Positions 25,045 to 34,805 of a DNA stretch of 64,000 bases are shown here, one piece after another. Source of the DNA: Candidatus Avimonas narfae. Lineage in GTDB: Bacteria; Bacillota; Clostridia; Oscillospirales; Acutalibacteraceae. A program made the translations under genes and the position numbers. Numbering within the stretch: position 1 is the stretch's first letter; each line of letters begins with the position of its first letter. The notes beneath the pieces are model-generated. The model was not told the origin of the DNA and ran no database searches. It saw only the letters and a list, made by a program, of their open reading frames with translations. Location of the stretch: assembly GCA_904395335.1 (NCBI GenBank), contig CAJFNR010000065.1:58599-122598 (forward strand). The letters run 5' to 3'.

Positions 25045-26166
25045 ATGGAGGAGATACGGTATTGTGCTTCCTGTCTGTTTGGAGCGGAGGGAATCCTGCG
25101 GGACGAGCTGCGGCGGATGGATGCGCGGGAGGTTTCCGCACAGACTGGAAGGGTGTATTTTTCCGGAGGGCCGGAAATGATGGCGCGGGCCAATCTGCGC
25201 TGCCGGACGGCGGAGCGGGTACAGGTGCTCATGGGCGCGTTCCGTGCGCGAAGTTTTGAGGAGCTGTTCCAGGGGGTGAAGGCCCTGCCATGGGAACGCT
25301 GGATCGGAAAAAAGGACCGGTTTCCGGTAAAAGGATGGTCGCTGGATTCCCAGCTGCACAGCGTACCTGACTGCCAGTCCATTGTGAAGAAAGCGGTGGT
25401 GGAGCGCCTGAGGTCGGTGTACCATCTGTCTTGGTTTGAAGAGACGGGAGCGCTGTTTCAGATTCAGTTTACCATCCTGAAGGATGAGGTGACGGTGATG
25501 CTGGATACCAGTGGCGCCGGGCTGCACAAACGGGGATACCGGGCCCGAGCCGGCGGTGCGCCCATCAAGGAAACGCTGGCTGCCGCTATCGTGGATGTGA
25601 CCCGGGCGCGGCTGGCGCCGTTGGTGTGCGACCCCTGCTGCGGATCGGGGACATTGCTCATTGAAGCGGCACTAGCGGCGGCGGGGATTGCCCCGGGGCT
25701 CCGGCGGCGATTTTCCGCCATGGACTGGCCCTGCATAGAGCAGGCGGTATGGAAACGCGAACAGGAGGCCGCCCGGGCGCTGGAACGGAAGGAGACGGTT
25801 TTTCACGGCCTTGGTTCGGACCGGGATCCGGCTATGGTGGAGTTGGCACGGGAAAACGCTGTAAAGGCCGGCGTGGGGGCCCGCCTGGAAACCCGAATGG
25901 CCGACCTTTCCAGTTTTATTCCCCGGGGGGACAGAGGTGTGGTGCTGTGCAACCCGCCCTATGGCGAACGGCTGCTGGATGTTCGGGAGGCGGAGGCCTT
26001 GTACCGGGTGATGGGCCGGGTGTTTGTCCCCCGGCCGGGGTGGAGCTATGGCATCATCAGTCCGCACAAGGATTTTGAGAAGCTGTTCGGCCGCCCGGCG
26101 GACAAGCGCCGGAAGCTGTACAACGGTATGATCGAATGCCAGCTGTATATTTATTATAAGAGCTGA
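25045..26166 (+). CDS. THUMP-domain class I SAM RNA methyltransferase (RlmL/Trm14-like)
   Basis: A 373-aa protein. The N-terminal ferredoxin-like/THUMP region contains ANLRCRTAERVQVLMGAFRA (core: NLRCRTAERV); the methyltransferase domain has the SAM loop VCDPCCGSGTLLIEAAL and the catalytic NPPYGERL motif used for base N-methylation. Such proteins modify guanine in 23S rRNA or tRNA. It follows the hpf terminator with its own site (GAAGG) before ATG 25045. The target base is not known. Confidence 0.9.
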   Translation: MEEIRYCASCLFGAEGILRDELRRMDAREVSAQTGRVYFSGGPEMMARANLRCRTAERVQVLMGAFRARSFEELFQGVKALPWERWIGKKDRFPVKGWSLDSQLHSVPDCQSIVKKAVVERLRSVYHLSWFEETGALFQIQFTILKDEVTVMLDTSGAGLHKRGYRARAGGAPIKETLAAAIVDVTRARLAPLVCDPCCGSGTLLIEAALAAAGIAPGLRRRFSAMDWPCIEQAVWKREQEAARALERKETVFHGLGSDRDPAMVELARENAVKAGVGARLETRMADLSSFIPRGDRGVVLCNPPYGERLLDVREAEALYRVMGRVFVPRPGWSYGIISPHKDFEKLFGRPADKRRKLYNGMIECQLYIYYKS

Positions 26167-26192
26167 TGTATTTTTTCCCATTAAAATGAATT

Positions 26193-26253
26193 CCTGTTGC
26201 TAAAGAGAACCCCCTATCGCCCAAGGCGATAGGGGGTTCTCTTTAGCAACAGG
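26193..26253. terminator. Bidirectional terminator, 29-bp perfect inverted repeat
   Basis: 26193-26221 and 26225-26253 are perfect reverse complements around a CAA loop. The stop codon of the convergent licD gene (26243-26245) lies inside the right arm. Confidence 0.8.
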
Positions 26254-27082
26254 CTTCCGGTGACTTATCGTTTTGACCCTCGGCGGAAAGTATTCTCAGG
26301 ACATGCTTTCCCTGGCGTTCCTCTTCCGGCGGCAGCTGCATATAGTCGCCGTACAGATGGCGTAGATACGCATCAGGATTCCCCGGCGCCATGACGGTCA
26401 GCCCCTCAAAGATTACTTCGCTGAGGGGAAAGACATCCGATGTACGGACCACCGTGGGACCGTAATCGCTGGGGGAGCTGTAACCGAGGCTGATCAGGTT
26501 GGATTCGCTGCATGGGCGCGCCTTCGTTAGCTTCTTCTTCATACTGCTCATCACACGCTGTGTCCGACGAGGGTTATTGTGATCGATGATGAGGCGGTTG
26601 AAGGCTTTTTTGGCCGTGCGCGCAATGGAATTTCCCTTATCCCCAGACAAAGGCCTTTTGGTGACGCGCAGAGATTTCCAGAGCAGATTCATCTGATCCA
26701 GACGGCGGGCATAGGGATTTTCTGGTACACCGGTATAGAAGAAAATATCGATAAAAGCTATGATGGTGTCGCCCAGCACATCTTCCAGTAAGATGGAGGT
26801 GTTTTGGAGATAGCCGCGGAAGGGGGTGATGCAGTCTTTACGGCGGTCGTAGTTGACCGCTCGGACGTTGGGGGGGAAATACTTGTCGCATACCTCAAAA
26901 AAGCGGAGATAATCCTCATACCGCATGGAAACATCGATATCGTCATCCCAAGGAATAAAACCTTGATGACGGACGGCGCCCAACAGCGTGCCGTAGTCCA
27001 CCCAATAATCGATGTGCTCTTCCCGACAGATATGGTCGAAGATCCGCAGAAGTTCCCACAGTTCTTTTTTTAATGTATCCAT
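26243..27082 (-). CDS. LicD family phosphotransferase (nucleotidyltransferase fold)
   Basis: A 279-aa LicD/Fukutin-like protein. YWVDYGTLLGAVRHQGFIPWDDDIDVSM (core: GTLLGAVRHQGFIPWDDDID) is the family active site with the metal-binding DDD-D cluster. LicD transfers phosphocholine or a similar phospho-group onto teichoic acid or capsule sugars. ATG 27082 follows GGAGGG. It is separated from the polysaccharide cluster by about 20 kb and stands alone behind a 0.53 kb leader. The acceptor is unknown. Confidence 0.88.
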   Translation of the reverse strand: MDTLKKELWELLRIFDHICREEHIDYWVDYGTLLGAVRHQGFIPWDDDIDVSMRYEDYLRFFEVCDKYFPPNVRAVNYDRRKDCITPFRGYLQNTSILLEDVLGDTIIAFIDIFFYTGVPENPYARRLDQMNLLWKSLRVTKRPLSGDKGNSIARTAKKAFNRLIIDHNNPRRTQRVMSSMKKKLTKARPCSESNLISLGYSSPSDYGPTVVRTSDVFPLSEVIFEGLTVMAPGNPDAYLRHLYGDYMQLPPEEERQGKHVLRILSAEGQNDKSPEACC

Positions 27083-27620
27083 ATTTACCCTCCGTTGACT
27101 TTGCTCAGATTGTTAGGATTCCTTCTAGTCCCGGTCGGCAGGACACAAAGTAATTTCGTTTTATTTTTTGTAGGGGCCTCTCTCGGGTTCTCCTTCTACC
27201 ATAAATGCACCGTTTGAGATCACCAGTAGGGAGGGGATGTGCCTGCCATGCGGACAAGGGGGAACCCAGCACATACCGTGCACGGTGATGATGAAATAAA
27301 AACAGAGCTTCTTCGTGCCTAAAAGCATAGGAACGGCATCGCCCCGCTTCGTAGGCGCCCTCTTCTGTAAAGGGAAGAGAACCTCTAGTGGAAGGCCATC
27401 GGGGGCCCCTCTCCGTATGGTATGAAAGGTAGAGAGAATTAGCGGTGCCACGCAGTGATAGAAGACTGCGCCGGCCGACAACCCATGTCCCCAGAAAGTA
27501 GGAACATCTCACATAGTTTGACCTGAAACGATACACATCCTCGGAAAGGGAAGCAACCCGAAGGGATGGCTCCAAGTCCGGGGGAGCCGCATACGGTTAA
27601 CCCGACCCATAACGGCCCTG
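27083..27620 (-). ncRNA. Candidate large structured RNA or long leader upstream of licD
   Basis: This 0.53 kb gap lies after the ilvC terminator, behind a promoter (27626-27654). No convincing protein is present; the 156-aa frame at 27105-27575 is compositionally implausible. Many complementary segments are seen: 27568-27573/27583-27588, 27451-27456/27465-27470, 27360-27365/27374-27379, 27219-27224/27285-27290, 27185-27190/27263-27268, and a long-range pair 27173-27178/27404-27409, plus an AUCCC-UUCG-GGUU tetraloop. There is no terminator before licD, so it may be a leader. No known family was recognised from memory. Confidence 0.5.
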
Positions 27621-27625
27621 GCCAT

Positions 27626-27654
27626 ATTATAGCACAAGCTACCGAGAATGGCGA
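27626..27654 (-). promoter_or_regulatory. Promoter of the structured RNA / licD transcript
   Basis: A perfect -10 TATAAT (27626-27631) lies 17 bp from TCGCCA (27649-27654, four of six matches to TTGACA). It follows the ilvC terminator by about 20 bp, so it should start a separate transcript near 27619. Confidence 0.6.
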
Positions 27655-27670
27655 GTGAATCCTTTAAGAC

Positions 27671-27702
27671 AAAAAAAGAGCCGGGGGCTGCCCGGCTCTT
27701 TT
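27671..27702 (-). terminator. Rho-independent terminator of the ilvBNC operon
   Basis: A perfect 12-bp stem (27674-27685 / 27691-27702) with a 5-nt loop and a T7 tract on the minus strand, just after the ilvC stop. Confidence 0.9.
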
Positions 27703-27716
27703 CACAAGGCTGACGA

Positions 27717-28781
<1,065 letters not shown>

Positions 28782-29306
28782 TCAATAATTTTTTGCGGTA
28801 CGGGTGGGGTTCGGCCCCTTTTCAATGGCGATGACGCCGGTGCGGACGATTTCCTTGATCCCATAGGGGCGGAGCAGCGCCTCCAGCGTTTCCGTCCGCT
28901 CCGTGGTATCGGAAAATTCGATGGTCATGGTGGTGCGGGTGGCGTCCACGATGCGTGCCTGCATCAGCTCCGCAATCCGCATAATCTCCGCCCGGGATCC
29001 GTCGGCTCCCCCTTTGTGATTGGAGGAAACGGACACCTTGATCAGAGAGAGGGTGCGGGAAATGGTGTCGGCTGGCACCAGGGTTTTCACCTTGATAACA
29101 GGGATCACCTTATTCAGCTGTTTCTCCACCTGCTCCACCACATGTTCGTCACCGTCCACCACAATGGTCATCCGGGAGATAGCTGGATCCTCCGTGATCC
29201 CCACCGCCAGCGAATCGATGTTGAAGCCGCGGCGAGAGAACAGGCCGGATACTTTGGAGAGGACGCCGGGATGGTTTTCCACCAGGACAGACAGGGTGTA
29301 TTTCAT
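28782..29306 (-). CDS. ilvN: Acetolactate synthase small (regulatory) subunit
   Basis: A 174-aa protein. An ACT domain fills the N-terminal half (LSVLVENHPGVLSKVSGLFSRRGFNIDSL; core: NHPGVLSKVSGLFSRRGFNI) and a second ACT-like domain ends DTTERTETLEALLRPYGI. It binds valine or other branched-chain amino acids and controls the catalytic IlvB. AAAGGAGG precedes ATG 29306; it lies 14 bp after ilvB. Confidence 0.96.
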   Translation of the reverse strand: MKYTLSVLVENHPGVLSKVSGLFSRRGFNIDSLAVGITEDPAISRMTIVVDGDEHVVEQVEKQLNKVIPVIKVKTLVPADTISRTLSLIKVSVSSNHKGGADGSRAEIMRIAELMQARIVDATRTTMTIEFSDTTERTETLEALLRPYGIKEIVRTGVIAIEKGPNPTRTAKNY

Positions 29307-29320
29307 AGGGGCATCCTCCT

Positions 29321-30952
29321 TTACAGCGAGGGATAGTCCGGCGGGACATCACACACCAGAAGATAGGGGCGGTCATCCGCCAGCATGGCGGCAATGGCCT
29401 CCTCTGCCTCCGCACTGCTGTGCAGGCAGCGGGAGGGAATCCCGTAAGCCGCGGCGATCCTGGTGAAATCCGGGCTGCCGTCCAGATAGACGGCACTGTG
29501 GACACCGTGGTAAAGATTGTCCTGCAGCTCCCGCACCATGCCGAGACGGGTATTGCGCATGATGACAATTTTGACGCCCAACCCCTCCTGACAGATGGTG
29601 CCCAGCTCCATCATGCTCATCTGGAAGGATCCGTCGCCGCATACAGCACAGACCTGGCGGCGGGGCGCCGCCGTTTTGGCCCCCACGGCGCAGGGAATGG
29701 AATAACCCATGGTTCCCATGCCGCCGGAGGTCAGAAACCGGCCCTGCCGCACGCCGAAGTGGTTGGCTGACCAGATCTGGTTCTGTCCCACGTCAGCGCA
29801 CAACACGGCGTCATCTTCCATCCGCTGGGACAGAAGACGCATGAAACACTTGGGCTCCACGTAACCGGGAGTATCGGGAATTTCCTTTTCGTCATAACGG
29901 CGCTTGCGGTCAGTGACCGTTTCCACCCACTGGGCAGGGGCCTGCCAAGGGGAATCCTCGCTCATAAGCTTGTTCAACTCGCCCAGCACCTGGCGCAGGT
30001 TGCCCACGATGGGAATATGGGCGGGCATGTTTTTGCCGATCTCGGCGGGATCGATGTCGATGTGGATAATCTTAGCCCGGGCGGCCACCTGATCGGGAGC
30101 GGCCACCGCCCGGTCACCCACCCGGGCGCCGGCCAGGATCACCAGATCGGCATCGCGGATGGCCTTATTGGCCGGGACACAGCCGTGGGAACCCAGCATG
30201 CCCAGGTTCAGAGGATGGGCGGAGGGCAGAGCGCCGATGCCCATCATGGTGCAGATCACAGGGATGCGGCACTGCTCCGCAAAGGCCTCTAACATCGGCT
30301 GCGCTTTGGCGGAAAAGACCCCACCGCCGGCGCAGATGATAGGCCGGGCGCTTTCCCGCAGCGCCTTTGCTGCCTTGCGCACTTGCAATGGATGGCCCTT
30401 CACCTGAGGCTTATACCCGATGATGTCCGGCCTGCCGTGGGGAAGGATATCGGAGATCTCCGCCTGCTGCATGTCCACCGGAATGTCGATGAGCACGGGA
30501 CCCGGACGGCCGCTGGCGGCGATGTAGAATGCCTCGTTGAAAACGGCGGGAATATCCTCCGCCTGCTTGACAATGTAGCTGTGTTTGGTGAAGGGGGCGG
30601 CGGCGCCAGTGATGTCCGCCTCCTGAAAGACGTCGCGGCCCAGCAAATCGCTGCGCACCTGACCGGTGATAACCACCAGAGGAATGGAATCCATATACGC
30701 GGAGGCGATGCCGGTCAGCAGGTTGGTGGCACCGGGGCCGGAGGTGGCGATGCACACCCCCACGTGGCCGGATATACGCGCGTAACCGCTGGCGGCATGG
30801 GCCGCGTTTTGTTCCGTGCGCACCAGAATGTGGCGGATGGAACTGCCGGCCAGCATATCGTAAAAGGGACAGATGGCGGCGCCGGGATAGCCGAAGGCCA
30901 CCGAGACCCCCTGCTGTTCCAGACACTTCACCATTGCCATGGCTCCGGTCAT
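29321..30952 (-). CDS. ilvB: Acetolactate synthase large (catalytic) subunit
   Basis: A 543-aa ThDP enzyme. The FGYPGAAICPFYD start, RTEQNAAHAASGYAR with the catalytic Glu, SGPGATNLLTGIA and the ThDP motif GDGSFQMSMMEL are present; the last part of the ThDP motif reads MRNTRLGMV instead of the usual NN form. It condenses two pyruvates (or pyruvate plus 2-oxobutyrate). The protein is slightly shorter than typical enzymes of about 560 aa. A strong promoter lies at 31008-31036; no T-box or leader peptide fits in the short leader. Confidence 0.95.
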   Translation of the reverse strand: MTGAMAMVKCLEQQGVSVAFGYPGAAICPFYDMLAGSSIRHILVRTEQNAAHAASGYARISGHVGVCIATSGPGATNLLTGIASAYMDSIPLVVITGQVRSDLLGRDVFQEADITGAAAPFTKHSYIVKQAEDIPAVFNEAFYIAASGRPGPVLIDIPVDMQQAEISDILPHGRPDIIGYKPQVKGHPLQVRKAAKALRESARPIICAGGGVFSAKAQPMLEAFAEQCRIPVICTMMGIGALPSAHPLNLGMLGSHGCVPANKAIRDADLVILAGARVGDRAVAAPDQVAARAKIIHIDIDPAEIGKNMPAHIPIVGNLRQVLGELNKLMSEDSPWQAPAQWVETVTDRKRRYDEKEIPDTPGYVEPKCFMRLLSQRMEDDAVLCADVGQNQIWSANHFGVRQGRFLTSGGMGTMGYSIPCAVGAKTAAPRRQVCAVCGDGSFQMSMMELGTICQEGLGVKIVIMRNTRLGMVRELQDNLYHGVHSAVYLDGSPDFTRIAAAYGIPSRCLHSSAEAEEAIAAMLADDRPYLLVCDVPPDYPSL

Positions 30953-31007
30953 ACAATCAATCCTTTTGGCTAATGGTCAGGCTTCCCAAAAAACCTGTTG
31001 ATTTCTC

Positions 31008-31036
31008 ATTATACCGTGTTTGAGGACAGGCGTCAA
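31008..31036 (-). promoter_or_regulatory. Sigma-A promoter of the ilvBNC operon
   Basis: TTGACG (31031-31036) and a perfect TATAAT (31008-31013) are separated by 17 bp on the minus strand, about 56 bp upstream of ilvB. Confidence 0.75.
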
Positions 31037-31042
31037 CTGGTT

Positions 31043-31621
31043 TTACTGATGTAAAGCGAAAAAATCCCTGGAAAGCGTTTCGTTTGCTTCCGGCGGGCGG
31101 AAGGGGTCCAGTACGGTCAAGGAAATTCCCTGACGGCGGGCGTGGTCCACTGCGTTTGCTGTTCCTCCGGGACCGCCGTCGAAAACGGCTATCATACGGC
31201 TGCTGTGCTGAACCATCCAGAGATTGCGCTGGCCCATGCAAGAGGCCGTGTACCGGCTGCTGACCAGGGTGACCCAGTCCGCCTGCTCCAGCAGGGAGCG
31301 GTAGCGCCGCTGGTCCTCTGGATTCCAGCGGGATTCCTGCCGGGGACAGGGGAGGACAGCGCCCAGGGAAACGGGCTCGCCGCGGTTCCTCCGGTGCAGC
31401 ACCAGGCGGGCGGCCAGCATATCCACCCCCAGCGCCATACCGGTGAGGAACAGCCGGGAGCCGTCCTTTACCGCCTGGCCGATGGACTGGTCCAGCGCTG
31501 CTGTCAGAGGCGCCAAGGCGGTGGGGTCCTGCCGCCATCCGGAGGGCAGACGGTCTGGCCGGTGTCCGGCAAAACAGCAAGTGCTTTCCCGGGAAATGGA
31601 GGGGTTCCGAAGCAGAAGCAT
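31043..31621 (-). CDS. YpsA/DUF1273 SLOG-family protein
   Basis: A 192-aa protein. CCFAGHRPDRLPSG at the N-terminus, FLTGMALGVDMLAARLVL in the centre and CMGQRNLWMVQHSSRMIAVFDGGPGGT (core: RNLWMVQHSSRMIAVFDG) are the YpsA-type SLOG fold features for binding a nucleotide-like ligand. In other Firmicutes YpsA affects cell division and stress, but function is not settled. ATG 31621 is used with a modest GGTGAT site; a promoter is at 31653-31681. It ends six bases before the ilv -35 element. Confidence 0.85.
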   Translation of the reverse strand: MLLLRNPSISRESTCCFAGHRPDRLPSGWRQDPTALAPLTAALDQSIGQAVKDGSRLFLTGMALGVDMLAARLVLHRRNRGEPVSLGAVLPCPRQESRWNPEDQRRYRSLLEQADWVTLVSSRYTASCMGQRNLWMVQHSSRMIAVFDGGPGGTANAVDHARRQGISLTVLDPFRPPEANETLSRDFFALHQ

Positions 31622-31652
31622 ATGATCACCACGAACATTTGTTTTTTGTTCT

Positions 31653-31681
31653 ACTGTAGCATATTTCCCGGAAAAAGGCAA
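31653..31681 (-). promoter_or_regulatory. Promoter of the YpsA-like gene
   Basis: TTGCCT (31676-31681), a 17-bp spacer and TACAGT (31653-31658) on the minus strand, 32 bp before the start codon. Confidence 0.5.
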
Positions 31682-31694
31682 GTGCTGCCGGGAA

Positions 31695-31724
31695 TTGACA
31701 AAGACCGGCCTGGGGCGGTACAAT
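31695..31724 (+). promoter_or_regulatory. Promoter of the DUF815 operon
   Basis: A perfect -35 TTGACA (31695-31700), an 18-bp spacer and TACAAT (31719-31724), 38 bp before ATG 31763. Confidence 0.65.
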
Positions 31725-31762
31725 AAACCGAATGATGTGAAAAAGAAAGGACCGTATCGTAT

Positions 31763-33016
31763 ATGAACTCGACTGCCCCTGTAGCATGGCAAAAGCTGTA
31801 CCGGGAGCTGCTTTCCCTGTCCGTATACCGCCGGACAGGAGACCGGCCGGTAACCGGGGCGCTGATCCAGTTGATGGAAAAGGCCGCCCACGGCGACCCG
31901 GACGGTGTGTGCGAGAGGTGGGGCCATCTCTGTGCGGTGCTGGCGGCCCGTAAGCGGCTGGTCAGCCTTCCGGAGGCGGTGGCGGAAGACATATTGGAGG
32001 ATGACAACCCCTTTGTCCGCTGGCTGGCGGGAGGGGAGCCGGTTTCCGGCCTACTGCGTGAGGCGGCGCTGCGGGACCTGCGGGTTCTGTATCAGGCGGC
32101 GTCGCTGACGCCGGAGCAATGGGCGCAGGCGGCGGGAGAGGAGCTGGCGGACTGTTTGCCTTCCTGGGGCGTGCAGGCGGCACCGTCCCCGCTTGACCGG
32201 CCGTGGGACGAATGCTTGGAGGCGCTATCCGCCTATCACCGGCGCTGCGGTTGCGGCGTTTTTGCCCGGCACCATGCGTTCTTGTGGCGGGACGGCACAC
32301 TGCTGCCGGTGGAACATCCCGATCCTATCCGGCTGTCCAACCTGAAGGGGTACGAATATCAGCGCGGTGTGGCGGTCAACAACACCCGGGCATTGCTGGA
32401 CGGCTTTGAGGCCAACAACATGCTGCTTTACGGGGATCGGGGCACCGGCAAGTCCTCCACGGTAAAGGCGCTGCTCAACGAATACGCCGGTCAGGGACTG
32501 AGGATGGTGGAGATGCCCAAGGAGTATCTGCGGGAGCTTCCCGATCTCACCGGACGGCTGGCACGGATCCCTCTCAAGTTTATTGTGTTTATCGACGATC
32601 TGTCCTTCTCCGACGGGGACGACAATTTCGCCGCCCTCAAGGCGGTGCTGGAGGGCGGGTTGGCCTCCCGGCCCCAGAACGTGGTGATCTATGCTACCTC
32701 CAATCGCCGCCATCTACTGCGGGAGACCTTTTCCGATCGGGGCGGAGACGAGGTACACCGGGCCGATACCGTGCAGGAGGCAGTGTCGCTGTCCGACCGG
32801 TTTGGCATCAGCCTGACTTTCCTGATGCCGGATAAACAGAAATTCCTGGATATCGTGCGGCAGATCGCTGCTGACCGCGGGCTGAAGGCGGATCCGGAGG
32901 CGCTGCTGGCCGCCGCGGAGCGGTGGGCGCTGGAACGGGGGGCCCGTTCTCCCCGGTATGCCCGCCAGTTTATTGCCGACGCGGAGGCGCGATTGGCCCG
33001 CGGCGAGGCACTGTAA
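31763..33016 (+). CDS. DUF815 family AAA ATP-binding protein
   Basis: A 417-aa protein. The N-terminal 190 residues are helical and family-specific; the AAA core has Walker A YGDRGTGKSSTVKALL, Walker B FIVFIDDLSF and a sensor-like VVIYATSNRRHLLRE. The order and spacing match the DUF815 ATPases. They are widespread in Firmicutes but have no established role. AGAAAGGA precedes ATG 31763. It is followed 16 bp later by a small unknown gene. Confidence 0.9.
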   Translation: MNSTAPVAWQKLYRELLSLSVYRRTGDRPVTGALIQLMEKAAHGDPDGVCERWGHLCAVLAARKRLVSLPEAVAEDILEDDNPFVRWLAGGEPVSGLLREAALRDLRVLYQAASLTPEQWAQAAGEELADCLPSWGVQAAPSPLDRPWDECLEALSAYHRRCGCGVFARHHAFLWRDGTLLPVEHPDPIRLSNLKGYEYQRGVAVNNTRALLDGFEANNMLLYGDRGTGKSSTVKALLNEYAGQGLRMVEMPKEYLRELPDLTGRLARIPLKFIVFIDDLSFSDGDDNFAALKAVLEGGLASRPQNVVIYATSNRRHLLRETFSDRGGDEVHRADTVQEAVSLSDRFGISLTFLMPDKQKFLDIVRQIAADRGLKADPEALLAAAERWALERGARSPRYARQFIADAEARLARGEAL

Positions 33017-33032
33017 CGAGAGGAGAGAAGCC

Positions 33033-33356
33033 ATGGCGCTGTTTTCCCGAAAAAAGAAGCCCGGTGCCGATCAGCGGGAGCTGCTGGAGCGGCTGGACGG
33101 CCGTGAGCTGCAGACGGTGACGCGCCGGGATCCCGAAACCTCGGCGGAGACCGTGATTGGAAAGGCCGGCCGCATCAATACCCTCCACGGCCAAATCGTC
33201 ATTGTTTGTGACGGCCGGGAGGTTTTCCGCTGCGACGCCGCTACCGCCCGGTGCGGAGAGCTGATGAGCCTCAACGGCGTCGTCATCCGCGGCCGGGAGG
33301 AAAACGGGCAGGAAACCACCGTGGTGGCGTATTATCTGTATTACCGTAAGGTGTAA
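33033..33356 (+). CDS. Conserved-looking hypothetical protein (107 aa)
   Basis: A 107-aa soluble protein starting at ATG 33033 after GAGGAGAG; the earlier in-frame start at 32958 overlaps the DUF815 gene. The N-terminus is basic (MALFSRKKKPG) and the body is beta-rich: INTLHGQIVIVCDGREVFRCD and LNGVVIRGREENG. No family was recognised. It is tightly packed between the AAA protein and a lipoprotein gene (12 bp), so it is probably translated in the same operon. Confidence 0.65.
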   Translation: MALFSRKKKPGADQRELLERLDGRELQTVTRRDPETSAETVIGKAGRINTLHGQIVIVCDGREVFRCDAATARCGELMSLNGVVIRGREENGQETTVVAYYLYYRKV

Positions 33357-33368
33357 AGGAGGCGCGTT

Positions 33369-34319
33369 ATGAAACACCGTTGGATGCGGGCGCTCATGAG
33401 CCTGACGCTTGCCGGGCTGTTGGCGGCAGGGCTGTCCGGTTGTGACGAGGGCGGAAATCCGCCAGTGGAGGAGGAGCCGCAGCCTGTGCTGGATTATCCC
33501 GTGACGGTGGGAGACGTGTCGCTGGATTCCCCTCCACTGAGGGCGGTGGTGTTGTCCCCTTCGCTGGCGGAGATTGTAGCCGATCTGGGCTATGCCGACC
33601 GGCTGTGCGGCCGTTCGGAGGAGTGCGATTTTCCCTCCCAGGTGGAGGCCCTGCCTTCCGTGGGCAAAACCATGATGCCCGACGGCGGCGGTGTGGCGGC
33701 GCTGGACGCCGATCTGGTGCTGACCCAGGCTCCGTTGCCGGAAGAGACCGCTTCTTTTCTGGAGCGGGAGGGGATCCCGGTGGCGGTGATCCCTGCCGCC
33801 GCTTCCTATGAGGAGCTGTCGGAGCTGTATGCTCAGGTGGGACAGCTGTTTGCCGGCACCGAAACCGGTGCGCGGGCAGGAGAGGCTCTTTGGCAGACGC
33901 TGGACGCACGCATGGACGAGGCGGCGGCACGCCTTGCGGGTGAGGAAGCGCCTGCATCGCTGGTTTATGCGGTGGATTCTACCGGGCGTGTGGCTACAGG
34001 CGATACCTTTATCGGATCGGTGATGGCTCGGGCGGGGCTTTCCAATGCCGCTGCCGCGGGAACCGGCTGGACGCTGCCGGAAAGCGCGGACGCCGCCTAT
34101 GTGTTCTGTCCCGTGGAAGAAGTGGAGACGGTTCGGGGGTTGTCTGCTTTTCAGCAGCTGTCCGCAATAGCGGAAGGGCAGGTTTACGGAATTCCTGTTG
34201 ATTGCATGGAGCGTCAAGGGTTCCGGCTGGCGGAGGGTATAGAGGCGATGCTTCAGGTCCTCGTCCCGCAGGCGGAGGAAACGACCGCCGGTGAGACGGA
34301 AAACACCGCCGCCCCATGA
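33369..34319 (+). CDS. Substrate-binding lipoprotein of BtuF/FhuD type (helical-backbone metal receptor)
   Basis: A 316-aa exported lipoprotein: basic MKHRWMR, a hydrophobic stretch and the lipobox LSGC with the lipidated Cys near residue 25. The mature part has the BtuF-like pattern VVLSPSLAEIVADLGYADRLCGRSEECDFP and later LDADLVLTQ and QLSAIAEGQVYGIP (two lobes joined by a helix). Such proteins deliver cobalamin, haem or iron-siderophores to ABC importers. No permease or ATPase is adjacent, so either a distant transporter or a non-transport role is possible. AAAGGAGGC precedes the ATG. Confidence 0.82.
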   Translation: MKHRWMRALMSLTLAGLLAAGLSGCDEGGNPPVEEEPQPVLDYPVTVGDVSLDSPPLRAVVLSPSLAEIVADLGYADRLCGRSEECDFPSQVEALPSVGKTMMPDGGGVAALDADLVLTQAPLPEETASFLEREGIPVAVIPAAASYEELSELYAQVGQLFAGTETGARAGEALWQTLDARMDEAAARLAGEEAPASLVYAVDSTGRVATGDTFIGSVMARAGLSNAAAAGTGWTLPESADAAYVFCPVEEVETVRGLSAFQQLSAIAEGQVYGIPVDCMERQGFRLAEGIEAMLQVLVPQAEETTAGETENTAAP

Positions 34320-34805
34320 TCCCCATGGAGAGAGCGCCTCGTAATCGGGCATGGATCTATCGGGCTGCCGCAAAAGAAGAGCCTGTGGAAGCGGACAAGA
34401 AAACTGCTGTGGAGCTGTAACCGCACGATTTCCGGATAAAAAGCAGGATCCCTTTTACTGCTTGATGAAAAATACGGCAAAGGAACAGCGCCATACACGC
34501 GAAGTAAGTGTGTATGGTGCTGTTTGCATCTGTCGGCAGACACGGACAGGAAAGTCAGATTAAGAAATCGCGGATGTATGATCCGCTTACTACGAGGAAG
34601 TATCCTTTTTTCACCTCAATCAGGCACCTTGTATGTCACCTTTCCGCAAGGCCTGCCTTTCCACTCAAGGGGAAGCCTTTGGGCTATGTACCGGTGATTT
34701 CCCGCTTTATGGTACTGTGCCCAGGGTCTTTATGCCTAATGGCAAACGATGTAAGATGTCCCTGGGCCTGGAGCTGTCCCTGCGGGCCAGTTCCTTCTAC
34801 ATCTA
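34320..34805. other. Intergenic region with hairpins, no gene recognised
   Basis: No credible protein is seen in this 0.49 kb. A 15-bp near-perfect hairpin (34484-34498 / 34510-34524, one G-U) could end transcription of the lipoprotein gene, though only a short T run follows. Further stems are 34570-34575/34581-34586 and 34720-34726/34760-34766, the latter enclosing a TGCC-TAAT-GGCA hairpin. This suggests structured RNA, strand uncertain. Confidence 0.4.

Noticed and set aside
27105..27575. 156-aa minus-strand frame in the ilvC-licD gap
   Set aside because: No ribosome binding site, composition rich in Arg, Ser, Leu and His with no domain pattern, and the same bases form many complementary stems.
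27585..27598. AGCCGCATACGGTT, resembling part of group II intron domain V on the plus strand
   Set aside because: The apical part of domain V, domain VI with a bulged A and the GUGCG 5' end are all missing, and no reverse transcriptase is present.
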